Assembly: GCA_937924525.1 (NCBI GenBank)
Contig: CALDSU010000004.1
Coordinates: forward strand, 124,001 to 188,000
From: an uncultured Bryobacteraceae bacterium
GTDB lineage: Bacteria > Acidobacteriota > Terriglobia > Bryobacterales > Bryobacteraceae
DNA length: 64,000 bases
Reading direction: 5' to 3'
In this document: in pieces, positions 44,991 through 54,054 of the stretch
How the letters are laid out: each line of letters starts with the position of its first letter
Numbering within the stretch: position 1 is the first letter of the stretch
Notes under the pieces: model-generated
Databases searched by the model: none
Told to the model about the DNA's origin: nothing
The model's input: only the letters and a program-made list of their open reading frames with translations
Translations under genes and position numbers: made by a program

Positions 44991-46547
44991 GTGCGGAACC
45001 TCGTCTTAGTCCTGGGAGACCAACTCAATCGCGATTCTGCGGCCTTCGACGGTTTCGATTCGAGGCAAGACGTGGTCTGGATGGCGGAGGCTGCGGAAGA
45101 AGCCCGGCACGTCTGGTCGCACAAGGCGCGCATCGCCCTGTTCCTGAGCGCGATGCGGCACTTCCGCGAGGCGCTGCTGCGAGAGGGAATTTGTGTCGAG
45201 TACCTGGCCCTCGACCGCAACGGGGGAGCGCGGAGCCTGGCCGAAGCGCTGGCGTCGTCCGTGGGACGCCTGGGTCCGGATCGCCTGATTGTCGTCGAAC
45301 CTGGCGAATGGCGCGTGGAACAGGCGTTGCGGGAAGCCGCGGTCCGGCTGGGCCGGCCTCTCGAGATCCGCCCTGACCGGCATTTCTACTGCTCTCGCGA
45401 GGAGTTCGCCGCGTATGCGCGCGAGCGCCGCGCCCTGCGGCTGGAATTCTTCTATCGCGCGCAGCGGCATAAGCATGGCGTGCTGATGGATGGCAGGGAT
45501 CCCGAAGGCGGGCGGTGGAACTTCGACGCGGCCAATCGCGAATCTTTCGGAAAAGACGGACCCGGCGCTGTGCCGCGCCCGCGGCGGTTCGCGCCCGATG
45601 GCCTGACCGCCGCGGTGCTGCGTCTGGTAGAGGAGCGCTTTCCCGAGCACCCGGGCGACCTGGACACGTTTGCCTGGCCGGTGACGCGGGAGCAGGCGCT
45701 CGAAGCGCTGGACGATTTCATCATGTACCGATTGCCGTGGTTTGGCGCGCATCAGGATGCGATGTGGACCGGCGAACCGTTTCTTTCCCACTCGCTGCTG
45801 TCGGCGGCGCTCAATCTCAAACTGCTGGATCCCAGAGAAGTGGTGAGCGCCGCTGAGTTGGCCTACCGCGACGGCTACGCGCCCTTGGCCGCCGTGGAAG
45901 GCTTCATTCGCCAGATTCTTGGCTGGCGGGAGTACGTACGGGGCATTTATTGGACGTTCATGCCGGAATACCTGCACCGCAACCATCTGGACGCCCGCCA
46001 GCCTTTGCCCGGCTTCTATTGGACCGGGGACACCCGGATGGCCTGCCTGCGGGAGGTCGTTCGTCAGACGCTCCGCTACGGTTACGCACACCATATTCAG
46101 CGCCTGATGGTGACCGGCCTGTTTGCGCTGCTGCTCGGCGTCCGTCCCGCAGAGGTCCACCAGTGGTATTTGGCGGTGTATGTCGATGCGGTCGAATGGG
46201 TGGAGTTGCCGAACACGCTCGGCATGGCGCAGTATGCCGACGGCGGCGTGATGGCGTCGAAGCCGTACGCAGCCTCGGGCAAGTACATTCAGCGCATGTC
46301 CAACTATTGCGCCGGCTGCGCGTTTCGTCCGGAAAAGGCGGCGGGCGCGGACGCGTGCCCGTTCACCACGCTGTACTGGGATTTCCTGATGCGGCACGAG
46401 GCGCGCCTGCGCGCCAACCCGCGCATGCGGCCGCAAGTAAATAACCTGGCGAGGCTGGACGGCGCGTTGCGCCAGGCGATTCAGGAACAAGCGGCGCGAA
46501 TTCGGGAAGAGTGCCGTTCGGCGCCGGCGGCGCCCGTTCTCGATTGA
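44991..46547 (+). CDS. Fe-S bacterial cryptochrome/(6-4) photolyase (PhrB-like)
   Basis: 518 aa. The N-terminal photolyase-related domain starts LVLVLGDQLNRDS; the C-terminal FAD domain contains WREYVRGIYW and AHHIQRLMVTGLFALL. Four cysteines suited to a [4Fe-4S] cluster are Cys352, Cys440, Cys443 and Cys456, the spacing known from Agrobacterium PhrB, so this is an FeS-BCP type enzyme repairing (6-4) photoproducts with light. Start is GTG at 44991, where the family N-terminus begins. Next to a fasciclin gene, as is often seen in stress-related sets, but no shared regulator is visible. Confidence 0.92.
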   Translation: MRNLVLVLGDQLNRDSAAFDGFDSRQDVVWMAEAAEEARHVWSHKARIALFLSAMRHFREALLREGICVEYLALDRNGGARSLAEALASSVGRLGPDRLIVVEPGEWRVEQALREAAVRLGRPLEIRPDRHFYCSREEFAAYARERRALRLEFFYRAQRHKHGVLMDGRDPEGGRWNFDAANRESFGKDGPGAVPRPRRFAPDGLTAAVLRLVEERFPEHPGDLDTFAWPVTREQALEALDDFIMYRLPWFGAHQDAMWTGEPFLSHSLLSAALNLKLLDPREVVSAAELAYRDGYAPLAAVEGFIRQILGWREYVRGIYWTFMPEYLHRNHLDARQPLPGFYWTGDTRMACLREVVRQTLRYGYAHHIQRLMVTGLFALLLGVRPAEVHQWYLAVYVDAVEWVELPNTLGMAQYADGGVMASKPYAASGKYIQRMSNYCAGCAFRPEKAAGADACPFTTLYWDFLMRHEARLRANPRMRPQVNNLARLDGALRQAIQEQAARIREECRSAPAAPVLD

Positions 46548-46592
46548 GCGCCATTTCTCACACCAGCCCCAACTCGACGTATGATGTAGCGA

Positions 46593-47624
46593 ATGCCGCA
46601 GGTCATCTACGATCCGGGGCGGATTGATTTTACGCGGCCCGGAAAACATCACTACCAGGTCGCCTTCGGGTACGACGGCGCGTGGGGATTCGCCCTGGTG
46701 CCCCTTACGGTCATCAACGGGACGCGCCCGGCGCCGGAGGGCGCGCCGGAACCGCCGGGCGTCTACATCAACGGCGGAAACCACGGCAACGAATACGAGG
46801 GGCAGGTGGCGGTCAAGCGCCTGGCGCACGACCTGGATCCCGCCGCGCTGCGGGGGCGCGTGATTCTGATCCCGCAGCTCAACCAGCCGGCTTGCGTGGC
46901 AGGCACGCGCGAATCGCCGCTCGACGGGGTGAACATGAACCGCGCGTTTCCGGGAAATCCGCGCGGCTCCATCACGTCTCGCATCGCGCACTTCGTCAAG
47001 ACTCGGGTGTTTCCGCAGGTGCGCGTGGTGATCGACATTCACTCCGGGGGCAGGGAAGGCGCATTCGCCATGTGCACGTCGTTTCATCCCATGGCGGACC
47101 AGGCGCAGCAGGCGGAAACCGCGCGCGTGGCGAAACTGTTCGATACGCCGGTGGTGATGATCTACTCGCGGTCGCTCCATGCCGGGCTGCTGCCCGATGA
47201 GGCGGAGGACGAAGGCAAGATCACCATCGGGAGCGAATTTGGCGCCGGCGAGACCACCAGCATTCCAGGTGTGAAGTTCGCCTACGAGGGCTGCCTGAAC
47301 GTGCTGCGGCACTACGGGCATCTGGAAGGCGAGATCCAGCGGATCGATCCCGCACGTCCGCATCCGCCGCGGCTGATCGCCGCGCCCACCCTCGACTACT
47401 ACGTTCCCTGCCCGTCCGGCGGCGTCTGGGAACCCGTTGTGCCGCTGGGCGCGGACGTCCGGCAGGGGGACCTGTTGGGGCGTATCCACGATTTCGACGA
47501 TCACACGTCCGCGCCCGTCGAAATCCGCTCGCCGCGGGACGGCGTCCTGATGATGGAATACCTGGGCGCGGTGGTCCGCAAGGGCGCGACGCTGTTCGTC
47601 ATCGGGGAGGAGATCGAGCTGTGA
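46593..47624 (+). CDS. succinylglutamate desuccinylase/aspartoacylase-family zinc deacylase
   Basis: 343 aa. Zinc ligands His64 and Glu67 in GGNHGNEYEG and His150 in VIDIHSGG are present, with the MNRAFPG loop that binds the carboxylate end of the substrate. The ~90-residue C-terminal beta-barrel (PCPSGGVWEPVVPLGADVR...) is typical of the group. It cleaves an acyl group from an acylated amine; the exact substrate is unknown. First gene of a coupled series: the next gene starts in a GTGA overlap. Confidence 0.87.
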   Translation: MPQVIYDPGRIDFTRPGKHHYQVAFGYDGAWGFALVPLTVINGTRPAPEGAPEPPGVYINGGNHGNEYEGQVAVKRLAHDLDPAALRGRVILIPQLNQPACVAGTRESPLDGVNMNRAFPGNPRGSITSRIAHFVKTRVFPQVRVVIDIHSGGREGAFAMCTSFHPMADQAQQAETARVAKLFDTPVVMIYSRSLHAGLLPDEAEDEGKITIGSEFGAGETTSIPGVKFAYEGCLNVLRHYGHLEGEIQRIDPARPHPPRLIAAPTLDYYVPCPSGGVWEPVVPLGADVRQGDLLGRIHDFDDHTSAPVEIRSPRDGVLMMEYLGAVVRKGATLFVIGEEIEL

Positions 47625-48772
47625 AGATCACCGCGGTGGAGGCCCTGGTCCTCAAGTCCGAGGGCCTCTACCAGAGCCCGGAGGGCAGCGAAGAGCCGCC
47701 CGGCGCGACCTACCTCGGCCTAGTCAAGGTGTCGACGGACGCCGGCATCTGTGGGTATTCCGACGTGGAAACGTCCGCGTTCGTGGCCAAGGCCGCCATC
47801 GAAGCGCCCCGGTGGAGCGAGCCCGGCATGGAATGCTTCGACGGACTGGCCTCGCTGGTGGTGGGCGAGAATCCGCTGGAGGTGGAAAGGCTCTGGTACA
47901 AGATGTGGCGCGGCAGCGTGTACTACGGGCGCCGCGGCGTGGCCATTCAGGCGATTTCCGCCATCGACATCGCCCTGTGGGACATCATGGGCAAGTTCTA
48001 CGGGCAACCGATCCACATCCTGCTTGGCGGCAGCAATTGCACGCGCGTGCGCGCCTACGCCAGCACGCTGTTCCGCCCTACGCCGCACGCGATGCGCGAA
48101 GCCGCGCGGCGATACCTGGATGAAGGGTTCACCGCGATCAAATTCGGCTGGGGCGTTTTCGGCCGCGACGCGGATCACGATGTCCGCCTGGTGGAAGCGG
48201 CGCGCGAGGCGATGGGGGATCGACGGGACCTGCTGGTGGATACCGGCTGGTTCGTCGAGCGCACCCCGAAACAGGCGATTCAACTGGTCCACCGGCTGGA
48301 GCCGTTCCGGCCTTTCTTCATTGAGGAACTGCTGCATCCGGAGGACTACGACGGCTACGCGCGCGTCGCCGAGGCGGTCGATACCCCGGTGGCGTGCGGC
48401 GAGCAGGAGGGAACCGAGTGGGGGTTCCACGAGCTGATTTACCGCGGCAAGGTGGACATTCTGCAGCCGGACCTGACGCGCTGCGGCGGCTTCACCGCGG
48501 CGCGGAAGATCGTCCACATGGCGGAACTGGCCAACCGGCTGGTGATTCCGCATTCGTGGTCGTCCGATCTGCTCACCGCCGCGTCGCTGCACCTGAACGC
48601 GTTTCAACGCCGTCCCGTCCTAATTGAATTCAATACGTCGCAGGGCCCTTTGAGCCGCGCCATGGTGCGCGAGCCGCTGCGGCTGGAGGACGGCCATGTC
48701 GCCGTGCCGCAGGGTCCGGGACTGGGAGTCGACGTCAATGAAGACACTGTCCAGCGCTACCGCATCGCCTGA
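47621..48772 (+). CDS. enolase-superfamily enzyme 1 (mandelate racemase/acid-sugar dehydratase type)
   Basis: 383 aa. N-terminal capping domain and a (beta/alpha)7-beta barrel. The second-strand catalytic Lys lies in AIKFGWG, metal ligands in LVDTGW, FIEELL and CGEQEG, and the catalytic His in VIPHSWSSD, giving the mandelate-racemase/acid-sugar dehydratase arrangement. Likely dehydrates an aldonic or aldaric acid. GTG start at 47621 overlaps the deacylase stop; its end overlaps the MFS gene by 35 bases. Confidence 0.88.
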   Translation: MKITAVEALVLKSEGLYQSPEGSEEPPGATYLGLVKVSTDAGICGYSDVETSAFVAKAAIEAPRWSEPGMECFDGLASLVVGENPLEVERLWYKMWRGSVYYGRRGVAIQAISAIDIALWDIMGKFYGQPIHILLGGSNCTRVRAYASTLFRPTPHAMREAARRYLDEGFTAIKFGWGVFGRDADHDVRLVEAAREAMGDRRDLLVDTGWFVERTPKQAIQLVHRLEPFRPFFIEELLHPEDYDGYARVAEAVDTPVACGEQEGTEWGFHELIYRGKVDILQPDLTRCGGFTAARKIVHMAELANRLVIPHSWSSDLLTAASLHLNAFQRRPVLIEFNTSQGPLSRAMVREPLRLEDGHVAVPQGPGLGVDVNEDTVQRYRIA

Positions 48773-50018
48773 GTCCCCGGCTTCCGCGCTGCCCTCCTGG
48801 CGCGCCTGGAGCGTCGTAGGCCTGCTGTGGGTGGCCTTCCTGATCAACTACGTCGACCGGCAGGTGGTGTTCTCGATTTTTCCCGTGCTGCGGCGGGACA
48901 TGGGTTTCACCAATGAGCAGCTAGGCCTGGTCGGCACCGTTTTTATTTGGGTTTACTCGCTGGGCAACCCGATTGTCGGGCGGCTGGCGGATTTGTTTTC
49001 GCGCAAGCTGCTGATCCTGTCGAGCATCGTCCTGTGGAGCCTGGCCACGCTGGGGACGGGCTGGAGCCAGAGCCTCGGGGCGTTTCTCGGCTGGCGCGCC
49101 ATGATGGGCATCACCGAGGCGATGTACGTGCCGCCGGCGCTGGCGGTGATCAGCACGCTGCACTCGACGGCGACGCGCTCGACGGCGCTGGCGCTACACG
49201 GGACGGCGCAATTCGCCGGCATCGTGCTGGGAAGCTGGTTTGGCGGCTGGATGGCCGACGTCGCCGGATGGCGGATGGCGTTTGTCGTGCTGACGGTGGT
49301 GGGTCTTGCCTATACGCCCGTGCTGGCCTGGGGACTGCGGGGCGTCAAGGTGCAGCCCGCGGCCTCGGAACGCGGAGCCAAGGCGCCGCCGGTGTCGGCC
49401 CTGTTCCACAATGCCACCTATCTGGCGCTGGCGGCGGCTTTCTTCTTTCTGTGCGTGATGCTGTGGATGATCTACGCCTGGCTGCCGAATCATGTGTACG
49501 AGAAAATGGGGCTTTCGCTGGCCGAGGCGGGGTTGACGGCGACCTTCTGGGTGCAGTCCGGCAACATCATCGGCAACCTGGCCGGAGGTTTGCTGGGCGA
49601 CCGCCTGTCGGGGAGAATTCGCGCGGCGCGCTTCCTGATGATTTGCGGGGGACTGGCCATTTGCGCCCCGTTCGCCTGGGCGGCGCTGGCTACCGCGTCG
49701 CTCGCCACGCTGAAACTCACCGCGTTCGCTTTCGGCCTGTTCGCCGGTTTCATGACCGGCAATGTCTTCGCCGCCTGCTGCGACGTCAATCCGGTGTCGG
49801 CCTACGGCTTATCGACGGGCGCGCTCAACATGGTGGGCGGACTTTCCGGCGGCGCGGCGATTTTCGTAGCCGGCCGCCTGAAAGACACGCTGGGAATTCA
49901 CGGGTTGATGGCTTGGGCCGCCGCCTTCGCCGTGGGCGCGGCCGTGCTGCTCGCTTTTACCGTGCGGGTGCGTTTCGCCCGCGATTACGCCTCCGCCCGC
50001 GCGGGACTCACCTCATGA
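48738..50018 (+). CDS. MFS transporter 1 (hexuronate/acid-sugar porter-like)
   Basis: 426 aa, 12 predicted helices. The NYVDRQVVFSIFPVLRRDMGFTNEQLGL opening is typical of the anion:cation symporter/ExuT-like branch of MFS, and GRLADLFSRK is the loop 2-3 motif. The ATG at 48738 lies inside the end of the preceding gene; no later start fits the first helix. Clearly paralogous to the porter at 51125. Its stop overlaps the next start (ATGA). Confidence 0.86.
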   Translation: MKTLSSATASPESPASALPSWRAWSVVGLLWVAFLINYVDRQVVFSIFPVLRRDMGFTNEQLGLVGTVFIWVYSLGNPIVGRLADLFSRKLLILSSIVLWSLATLGTGWSQSLGAFLGWRAMMGITEAMYVPPALAVISTLHSTATRSTALALHGTAQFAGIVLGSWFGGWMADVAGWRMAFVVLTVVGLAYTPVLAWGLRGVKVQPAASERGAKAPPVSALFHNATYLALAAAFFFLCVMLWMIYAWLPNHVYEKMGLSLAEAGLTATFWVQSGNIIGNLAGGLLGDRLSGRIRAARFLMICGGLAICAPFAWAALATASLATLKLTAFAFGLFAGFMTGNVFAACCDVNPVSAYGLSTGALNMVGGLSGGAAIFVAGRLKDTLGIHGLMAWAAAFAVGAAVLLAFTVRVRFARDYASARAGLTS

Positions 50019-51115
50019 AAATTACCGAAATCGTTGCACAACCGCATACGCTGACGGTCGATCCGTCGATCGCCATTCGCAGTTCCCTGGGCTTTCACCG
50101 GGTGTCGCGCTACGTGCTGGTCACGGTCCGGACCGACGCCGGCGTGGAAGGGTATGGCGAAGCCACGGTCATGCCCGTGTGGAGCGGCGAAACGCAGGAA
50201 AGCGCCCTGGCCGCGATCCGGACCATACTCGCCCCCGCGCTGGTGGGCGCGGATGCGCGGGATCTGACGGCGGCCATCGCCACCATGGACCGCATCCTCT
50301 ATCAGAACTGGTTTGCCAAAGCCGCCGTGGAGATGGCGCTCTGCGACGCCGTGGCGCGCAGCCTCGGGGTCGGCGTCTGGCAACTGTTCGGAGGACGGCG
50401 GCGGGAGCCGGGCATCTGGCTCAAGATGTCGATCGGCGCGTTCTCGCCCGAGGACGCCGCGCGGATCGCGTTGTACGCCAAAGCGGCCGGACTGCGCTCG
50501 TGCAAGGTAAAGGTGGGCACGGGCGTGGCGGCCGACCTTGCGCGGGTCGCCGCGGTGCGCGACGCGGTCGGCCCCGACTTTCGCGTGGGCGTGGACGCCA
50601 ACGGCGGCTGGTGCGAGGCCGAGTGCGTCGCGGCGCTGGCCGGCCTGGAGAAACTCGGCGTCAACATGATCGAGCAGCCGCTGCCGCGCGGCGGTGGCGA
50701 GTTCCGCGCCTGCGCGCGCATCCGCCGGCGCACCTCGATTCCGCTGATGCTGGACGAATCGATCTTCTCAATCGAAGAGGCCCTGGAAGCCATCCGCGCG
50801 GACGCCTGCGACATCATCAGCATTTACCCCGGCAAGAATGGCGGCATGCACCGGTCGGTGCAGATCGCGAAGATGGCCGAGGCCGCCGGCCTCGAGTGCG
50901 TGATCGGCAGCAACCTCGAGTGGGACCTGGCCAGCTCCGCCATGCTGCAAGTGGCGGTGTCGATTCCCAACCTGTCCGAGCGCGTGGACCACGACATCAT
51001 CGGCGCCTTTTATCATCAGCAGCCGGTCACCGAGCCCGGCTTGCGCGTCGAGAGCGGCCGCGCGTGGTTGCCGGAAGGGCCAGGATTGGGCCTGAAGCTG
51101 AAAGCGCTCGCGTAG
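50015..51115 (+). CDS. enolase-superfamily enzyme 2 (muconate-cycloisomerase/epimerase-like)
   Basis: 366 aa. Barrel motifs: KVKVG (Lys-x-Lys) on strand 2, metal ligands in GVDANGGW, MIEQPLP and MLDESIF, and a candidate Lys in IYPGKNGGM on strand 6. This is the muconate-lactonising subgroup arrangement (racemase, epimerase or cycloisomerase activity). ATGA overlap with the upstream porter; 9 bp before the next porter. Confidence 0.87.
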   Translation: MKITEIVAQPHTLTVDPSIAIRSSLGFHRVSRYVLVTVRTDAGVEGYGEATVMPVWSGETQESALAAIRTILAPALVGADARDLTAAIATMDRILYQNWFAKAAVEMALCDAVARSLGVGVWQLFGGRRREPGIWLKMSIGAFSPEDAARIALYAKAAGLRSCKVKVGTGVAADLARVAAVRDAVGPDFRVGVDANGGWCEAECVAALAGLEKLGVNMIEQPLPRGGGEFRACARIRRRTSIPLMLDESIFSIEEALEAIRADACDIISIYPGKNGGMHRSVQIAKMAEAAGLECVIGSNLEWDLASSAMLQVAVSIPNLSERVDHDIIGAFYHQQPVTEPGLRVESGRAWLPEGPGLGLKLKALA

Positions 51116-51124
51116 AGCATTGCC

Positions 51125-52372
51125 GTGCGGGCCCTGTTTCGCGAACACCGGCGCGCCTGGCAAGTGGTCGGCCTCCTCGGGGTCGCATTCTTTCTCGCCT
51201 ACGTCGCGCGGCAGTCCGTGTTCTCCATCTTCGGGGTTCTGCGCGCCGACCTGGGCTTCACGGAAACGCAGCTCGGTTTGACGAGCACGGTCTTCCTGTG
51301 GGTCTACGCCTCGATGAACCTGTTCGCCGGGCAGATCGGGGACCGGTTTCCCAAGCACCAGGTGGTGACGGCCAGCGTGGCGCTGTGGGCGCTGGCGACG
51401 GCATGGATGGGGGCGGCGGCTTCGCCGGTGGCGCTGCTGGCGGGCCGTGCGGTCCTGGCCGTCACCCAGGGAGTCTACGCACCCACCGCGGTGGCCTATA
51501 TCTCCCAGGTGCACTCACCGGCGACGCGCGGCAGCGCCATTACGGCCCACGGCACCGCGCAATACCTCGGCGTGATGGTGGGCGGCTGGTACGGGGGGTA
51601 TCTCGCGGAAGCCTGGAGCTGGCGCTGGATGTTTTGGCTGGTGGCTTTGGCCACGTTCGCCTACGCGGCGGTGTTGTACTCGCTGCTGCGGCGGAATCCG
51701 GCGGCGGCTGCCGCCACCGGCGCCGCGAGCGCCTCCGCCCGGGTTTCCTCTGTTTGGCCGATTCTGCGGACGCCTTCCTACCTGACGATCTCGCTGGCGT
51801 TTATTGCGGTCAACGCGATGCTCTGGATCGTCTACACCTGGCTGCCGGACATTTTGCAGAAGAAATACTCGCTGTCGGCGGCCTCGGCCGGTTTCAACGC
51901 CACGGCTTACGTGCAGATCGCGATGATCGCGGGACTGGCGGCGGGCGCGCCGCTGGGCGACTGGCTGACCCCGCGCCGGCCCCGGGCTCGGCTGTGGCTG
52001 ATGGCCGCGGGACTGCTGGTGAGCTCCCCCTGCGTGTACGGCGTCGTCGCGGCGGACACCCTGGGCGAAATGCGCCTGGCGGCCCTCGGCTACGGTTTCT
52101 TCAAAGGCGTGTTCTCCGGCAATGTGTGGGCCGCCCTGCTGGCCGTAGTTCCCCATGACCGGCGCGCCTTCGGCGTCGGCTTCACCAACGCCTTGGGCGG
52201 AATGGTGGGGGGCGTTGCGTCGTACCTGGTGGGCTACTTCCGCGGACACTATGCGGTGGAGACCATGCTGGGCGCGGCGGGCGTCCTGGGCTGGGTCGCG
52301 ACGCTGGCGCTCGGCTATGCCATCCGCCGCACCTACCTGGCGGATTGCGCCCGCGTTTGCCAGCGCGCTTAG
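51125..52372 (+). CDS. MFS transporter 2, paralogue of MFS 1
   Basis: 415 aa, 12 helices. The run AYVARQSVFSIFGVLRADLG, then FTETQLGLTSTVFLWVYA, aligns closely with the same region of the porter at 48738, as do the HGTAQYLGVMVGGWYGG and HGTAQFAGIVLGSWFGG segments. An enzyme-porter pair was probably duplicated. GTG start at 51125. Last gene of the plus-strand series; the minus-strand DUF3830 gene ends 38 bp beyond. Confidence 0.86.
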   Translation: MRALFREHRRAWQVVGLLGVAFFLAYVARQSVFSIFGVLRADLGFTETQLGLTSTVFLWVYASMNLFAGQIGDRFPKHQVVTASVALWALATAWMGAAASPVALLAGRAVLAVTQGVYAPTAVAYISQVHSPATRGSAITAHGTAQYLGVMVGGWYGGYLAEAWSWRWMFWLVALATFAYAAVLYSLLRRNPAAAAATGAASASARVSSVWPILRTPSYLTISLAFIAVNAMLWIVYTWLPDILQKKYSLSAASAGFNATAYVQIAMIAGLAAGAPLGDWLTPRRPRARLWLMAAGLLVSSPCVYGVVAADTLGEMRLAALGYGFFKGVFSGNVWAALLAVVPHDRRAFGVGFTNALGGMVGGVASYLVGYFRGHYAVETMLGAAGVLGWVATLALGYAIRRTYLADCARVCQRA

Positions 52373-52410
52373 TTTCGGAGAGACGAGCCGCGAGCGGGAG
52401 ACGCCGGCGG

Positions 52411-52881
52411 CTACCCTGCAACCCGTTCGAACCGCAGTGGTTGCGGGCCCTCCAGCCGCACCCGGCGGCAAGCGTCGGCGAACGCGACCCAGTCCGTTTT
52501 CCAATCGCCCGGGATGCGGGCGAACAAGCTGCACACCGTGTTCTGGCCTTCCGGCCCGCGCAGTGTAACGCCGCGCCCGTAGACCAGACAAATTTCTCCG
52601 ATCTGCCTCCGTCCGGTGGTGACGCTGCCTCCGCCGTCGTAAAAGTACAGGATCTCGCCCGGCAGCGGCAGCGTGACCAGGTTCTCATGGGGCATGGGCT
52701 TGGCCTCCGGCGTCAGAACAAAGATTTCCTGTCCGGAAAACATGCCATGCTGCGGCTTCAGTTCGAGCGGCAGCATCTCCCAGACGAGCTGCGCCGTATG
52801 GGGCGCTTCGTCATCGAGCAGATCGGCGACCACCGACTCGCCGGTGACTGCAAACGTCACGCGCATGCTCCGTTTCGCCAT
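52411..52881 (-). CDS. DUF3830 (cyclophilin-like fold) protein
   Basis: 156 aa. MRVTFAVTGESVVADLLDD, then ENLVTLPLPGEILYFYDG and the IPGDWKTDWVAFADACRRVR tail match DUF3830, a cyclophilin-like family commonly beside amidase and enolase-superfamily genes. Biochemical role unknown. GGAGGA six bases before the ATG at 52881 decides the start. It lies 2 bp after enzyme 3 on the same strand, so the two are coupled. Confidence 0.85.
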   Translation of the reverse strand: MAKRSMRVTFAVTGESVVADLLDDEAPHTAQLVWEMLPLELKPQHGMFSGQEIFVLTPEAKPMPHENLVTLPLPGEILYFYDGGGSVTTGRRQIGEICLVYGRGVTLRGPEGQNTVCSLFARIPGDWKTDWVAFADACRRVRLEGPQPLRFERVAG

Positions 52882-52883
52882 GG

Positions 52884-54002
52884 CTATTCCTCCACGGTCC
52901 ACTCCGCCAGGACCTCCTCGTTCAGCGTAACCCCGAGTCCCGTGCCCTCGGCCGGGTACAGGAACCCGTTGTCGATGCGCGTAGCGGGCTGGACGATTTC
53001 CCTGGTGTAGCGGAGCGGACCGAATGTCTCCCAGGCGTGCGTGAAGTTGGGCACGGCGACGCCGAGGTGCGCCGCCGCGGCCGTGCCCACGCCCATTTCG
53101 GCCTGGCTGCCGAGGATGCAGGGAATGTCCAGCGCCGCCGCCAGCGCGAAGATCTGCGCCGCCGCCAGCAGACCGCCGGCTTCGCAAATGTAGACGTTGA
53201 ACACGTCGGCGGCCTCGGCGCGCGCGATTTCGTAAGCGTCGTGCAGCGTTTGCAGGCTCTCATCCACCATCACGGGCGCGATCGCCTGCTGCCGCAACAA
53301 ACGCAAGCCGGATAAGTTGTTCCGAGGGAGCGGCTGCTCGAACCACTCGACGGCCGCCTCCGCGGCGAGGGCGCGCATCGCTTGGGAGGCCTGCGGCACG
53401 GAGCGCCAGGCCTCGTTGGCATCCAACCGCAGCGGGGTCTGGCGGCCCACGGCGGCGGCCACTGCGCGCACCGCGGCGACATCGTCGTCAAGCGCCCGGC
53501 CCACTTTCAGTTTGATCGCGTGAAAGCCCGCCGCCAGCCCTGCCCCCGCGTCCCGGGCCATCTCCTCCGGCGTCTTCTGGTAGATTCCCCAGGCGAGCGG
53601 AACGCGTTCCCGCGCCCGGCCGCCGAGCAGTTGCCACACGGGGACGCCATAATGCTTGCCTGTCCAGTCGAGCAGCGCCATTTCGAACGCGGCCCGGAGG
53701 TAAGGCGCGCTGAGTTCGCCCGCCAGCGTCGCGTCGATCAGGCTCAGTAACTCGGGGAGGCGGCGCGGGTCGCGCCCGACCAGACGCGGCACGATCAGAC
53801 GCCGCGCGGCGTGGCACAACGTGAACCCGATACGCGGATAGGTGATCGAGATCTCGCCCAGACCTTCGCGGCCGTCATCCACGCGCAGGCGGACGATCCC
53901 GAACTCCGACACGCTGACCGGGGTGGCCCCGGTCGTGCCCGAGCGGACCGCCTCCTTGCGAGGCCCCCGCACCGGGCACACGTCGATGGCTTCGATGTTC
54001 AT
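52884..54002 (-). CDS. enolase-superfamily enzyme 3 (muconate-lactonising type)
   Basis: 372 aa from the ATG at 54002 (MNIEAIDVCPVRG, a usual family start); an ATG at 54032 adds ten residues. Strand 2 AIKLKVG (Lys-x-Lys), metal ligands in RLDANEAW, WFEQPLP and MVDESLQ. Distinct in sequence from enzymes 1 and 2. Divergent from the dimethylformamidase-like gene, with a 52-bp interval that must hold both starts. Probably an epimerase or dehydratase in the same pathway. Confidence 0.87.
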   Translation of the reverse strand: MNIEAIDVCPVRGPRKEAVRSGTTGATPVSVSEFGIVRLRVDDGREGLGEISITYPRIGFTLCHAARRLIVPRLVGRDPRRLPELLSLIDATLAGELSAPYLRAAFEMALLDWTGKHYGVPVWQLLGGRARERVPLAWGIYQKTPEEMARDAGAGLAAGFHAIKLKVGRALDDDVAAVRAVAAAVGRQTPLRLDANEAWRSVPQASQAMRALAAEAAVEWFEQPLPRNNLSGLRLLRQQAIAPVMVDESLQTLHDAYEIARAEAADVFNVYICEAGGLLAAAQIFALAAALDIPCILGSQAEMGVGTAAAAHLGVAVPNFTHAWETFGPLRYTREIVQPATRIDNGFLYPAEGTGLGVTLNEEVLAEWTVEE

Positions 54003-54054
54003 GCCGGAAAGGCGATAGGATATACCATTCATCCCGCTTCTGGAAAGGCTGCCG

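Noticed and set aside
45006-47504. 832-codon open frame on the minus strand
   Set aside because: It runs antisense across the photolyase and deacylase genes, whose catalytic motifs are intact on the plus strand. Its His/Arg/Gln-rich composition is the usual shadow of high-GC coding DNA.
50179-52158. 659-codon open frame on the plus strand
   Set aside because: Arg/Gly-rich shadow frame across the second enolase-superfamily enzyme and the second MFS gene.
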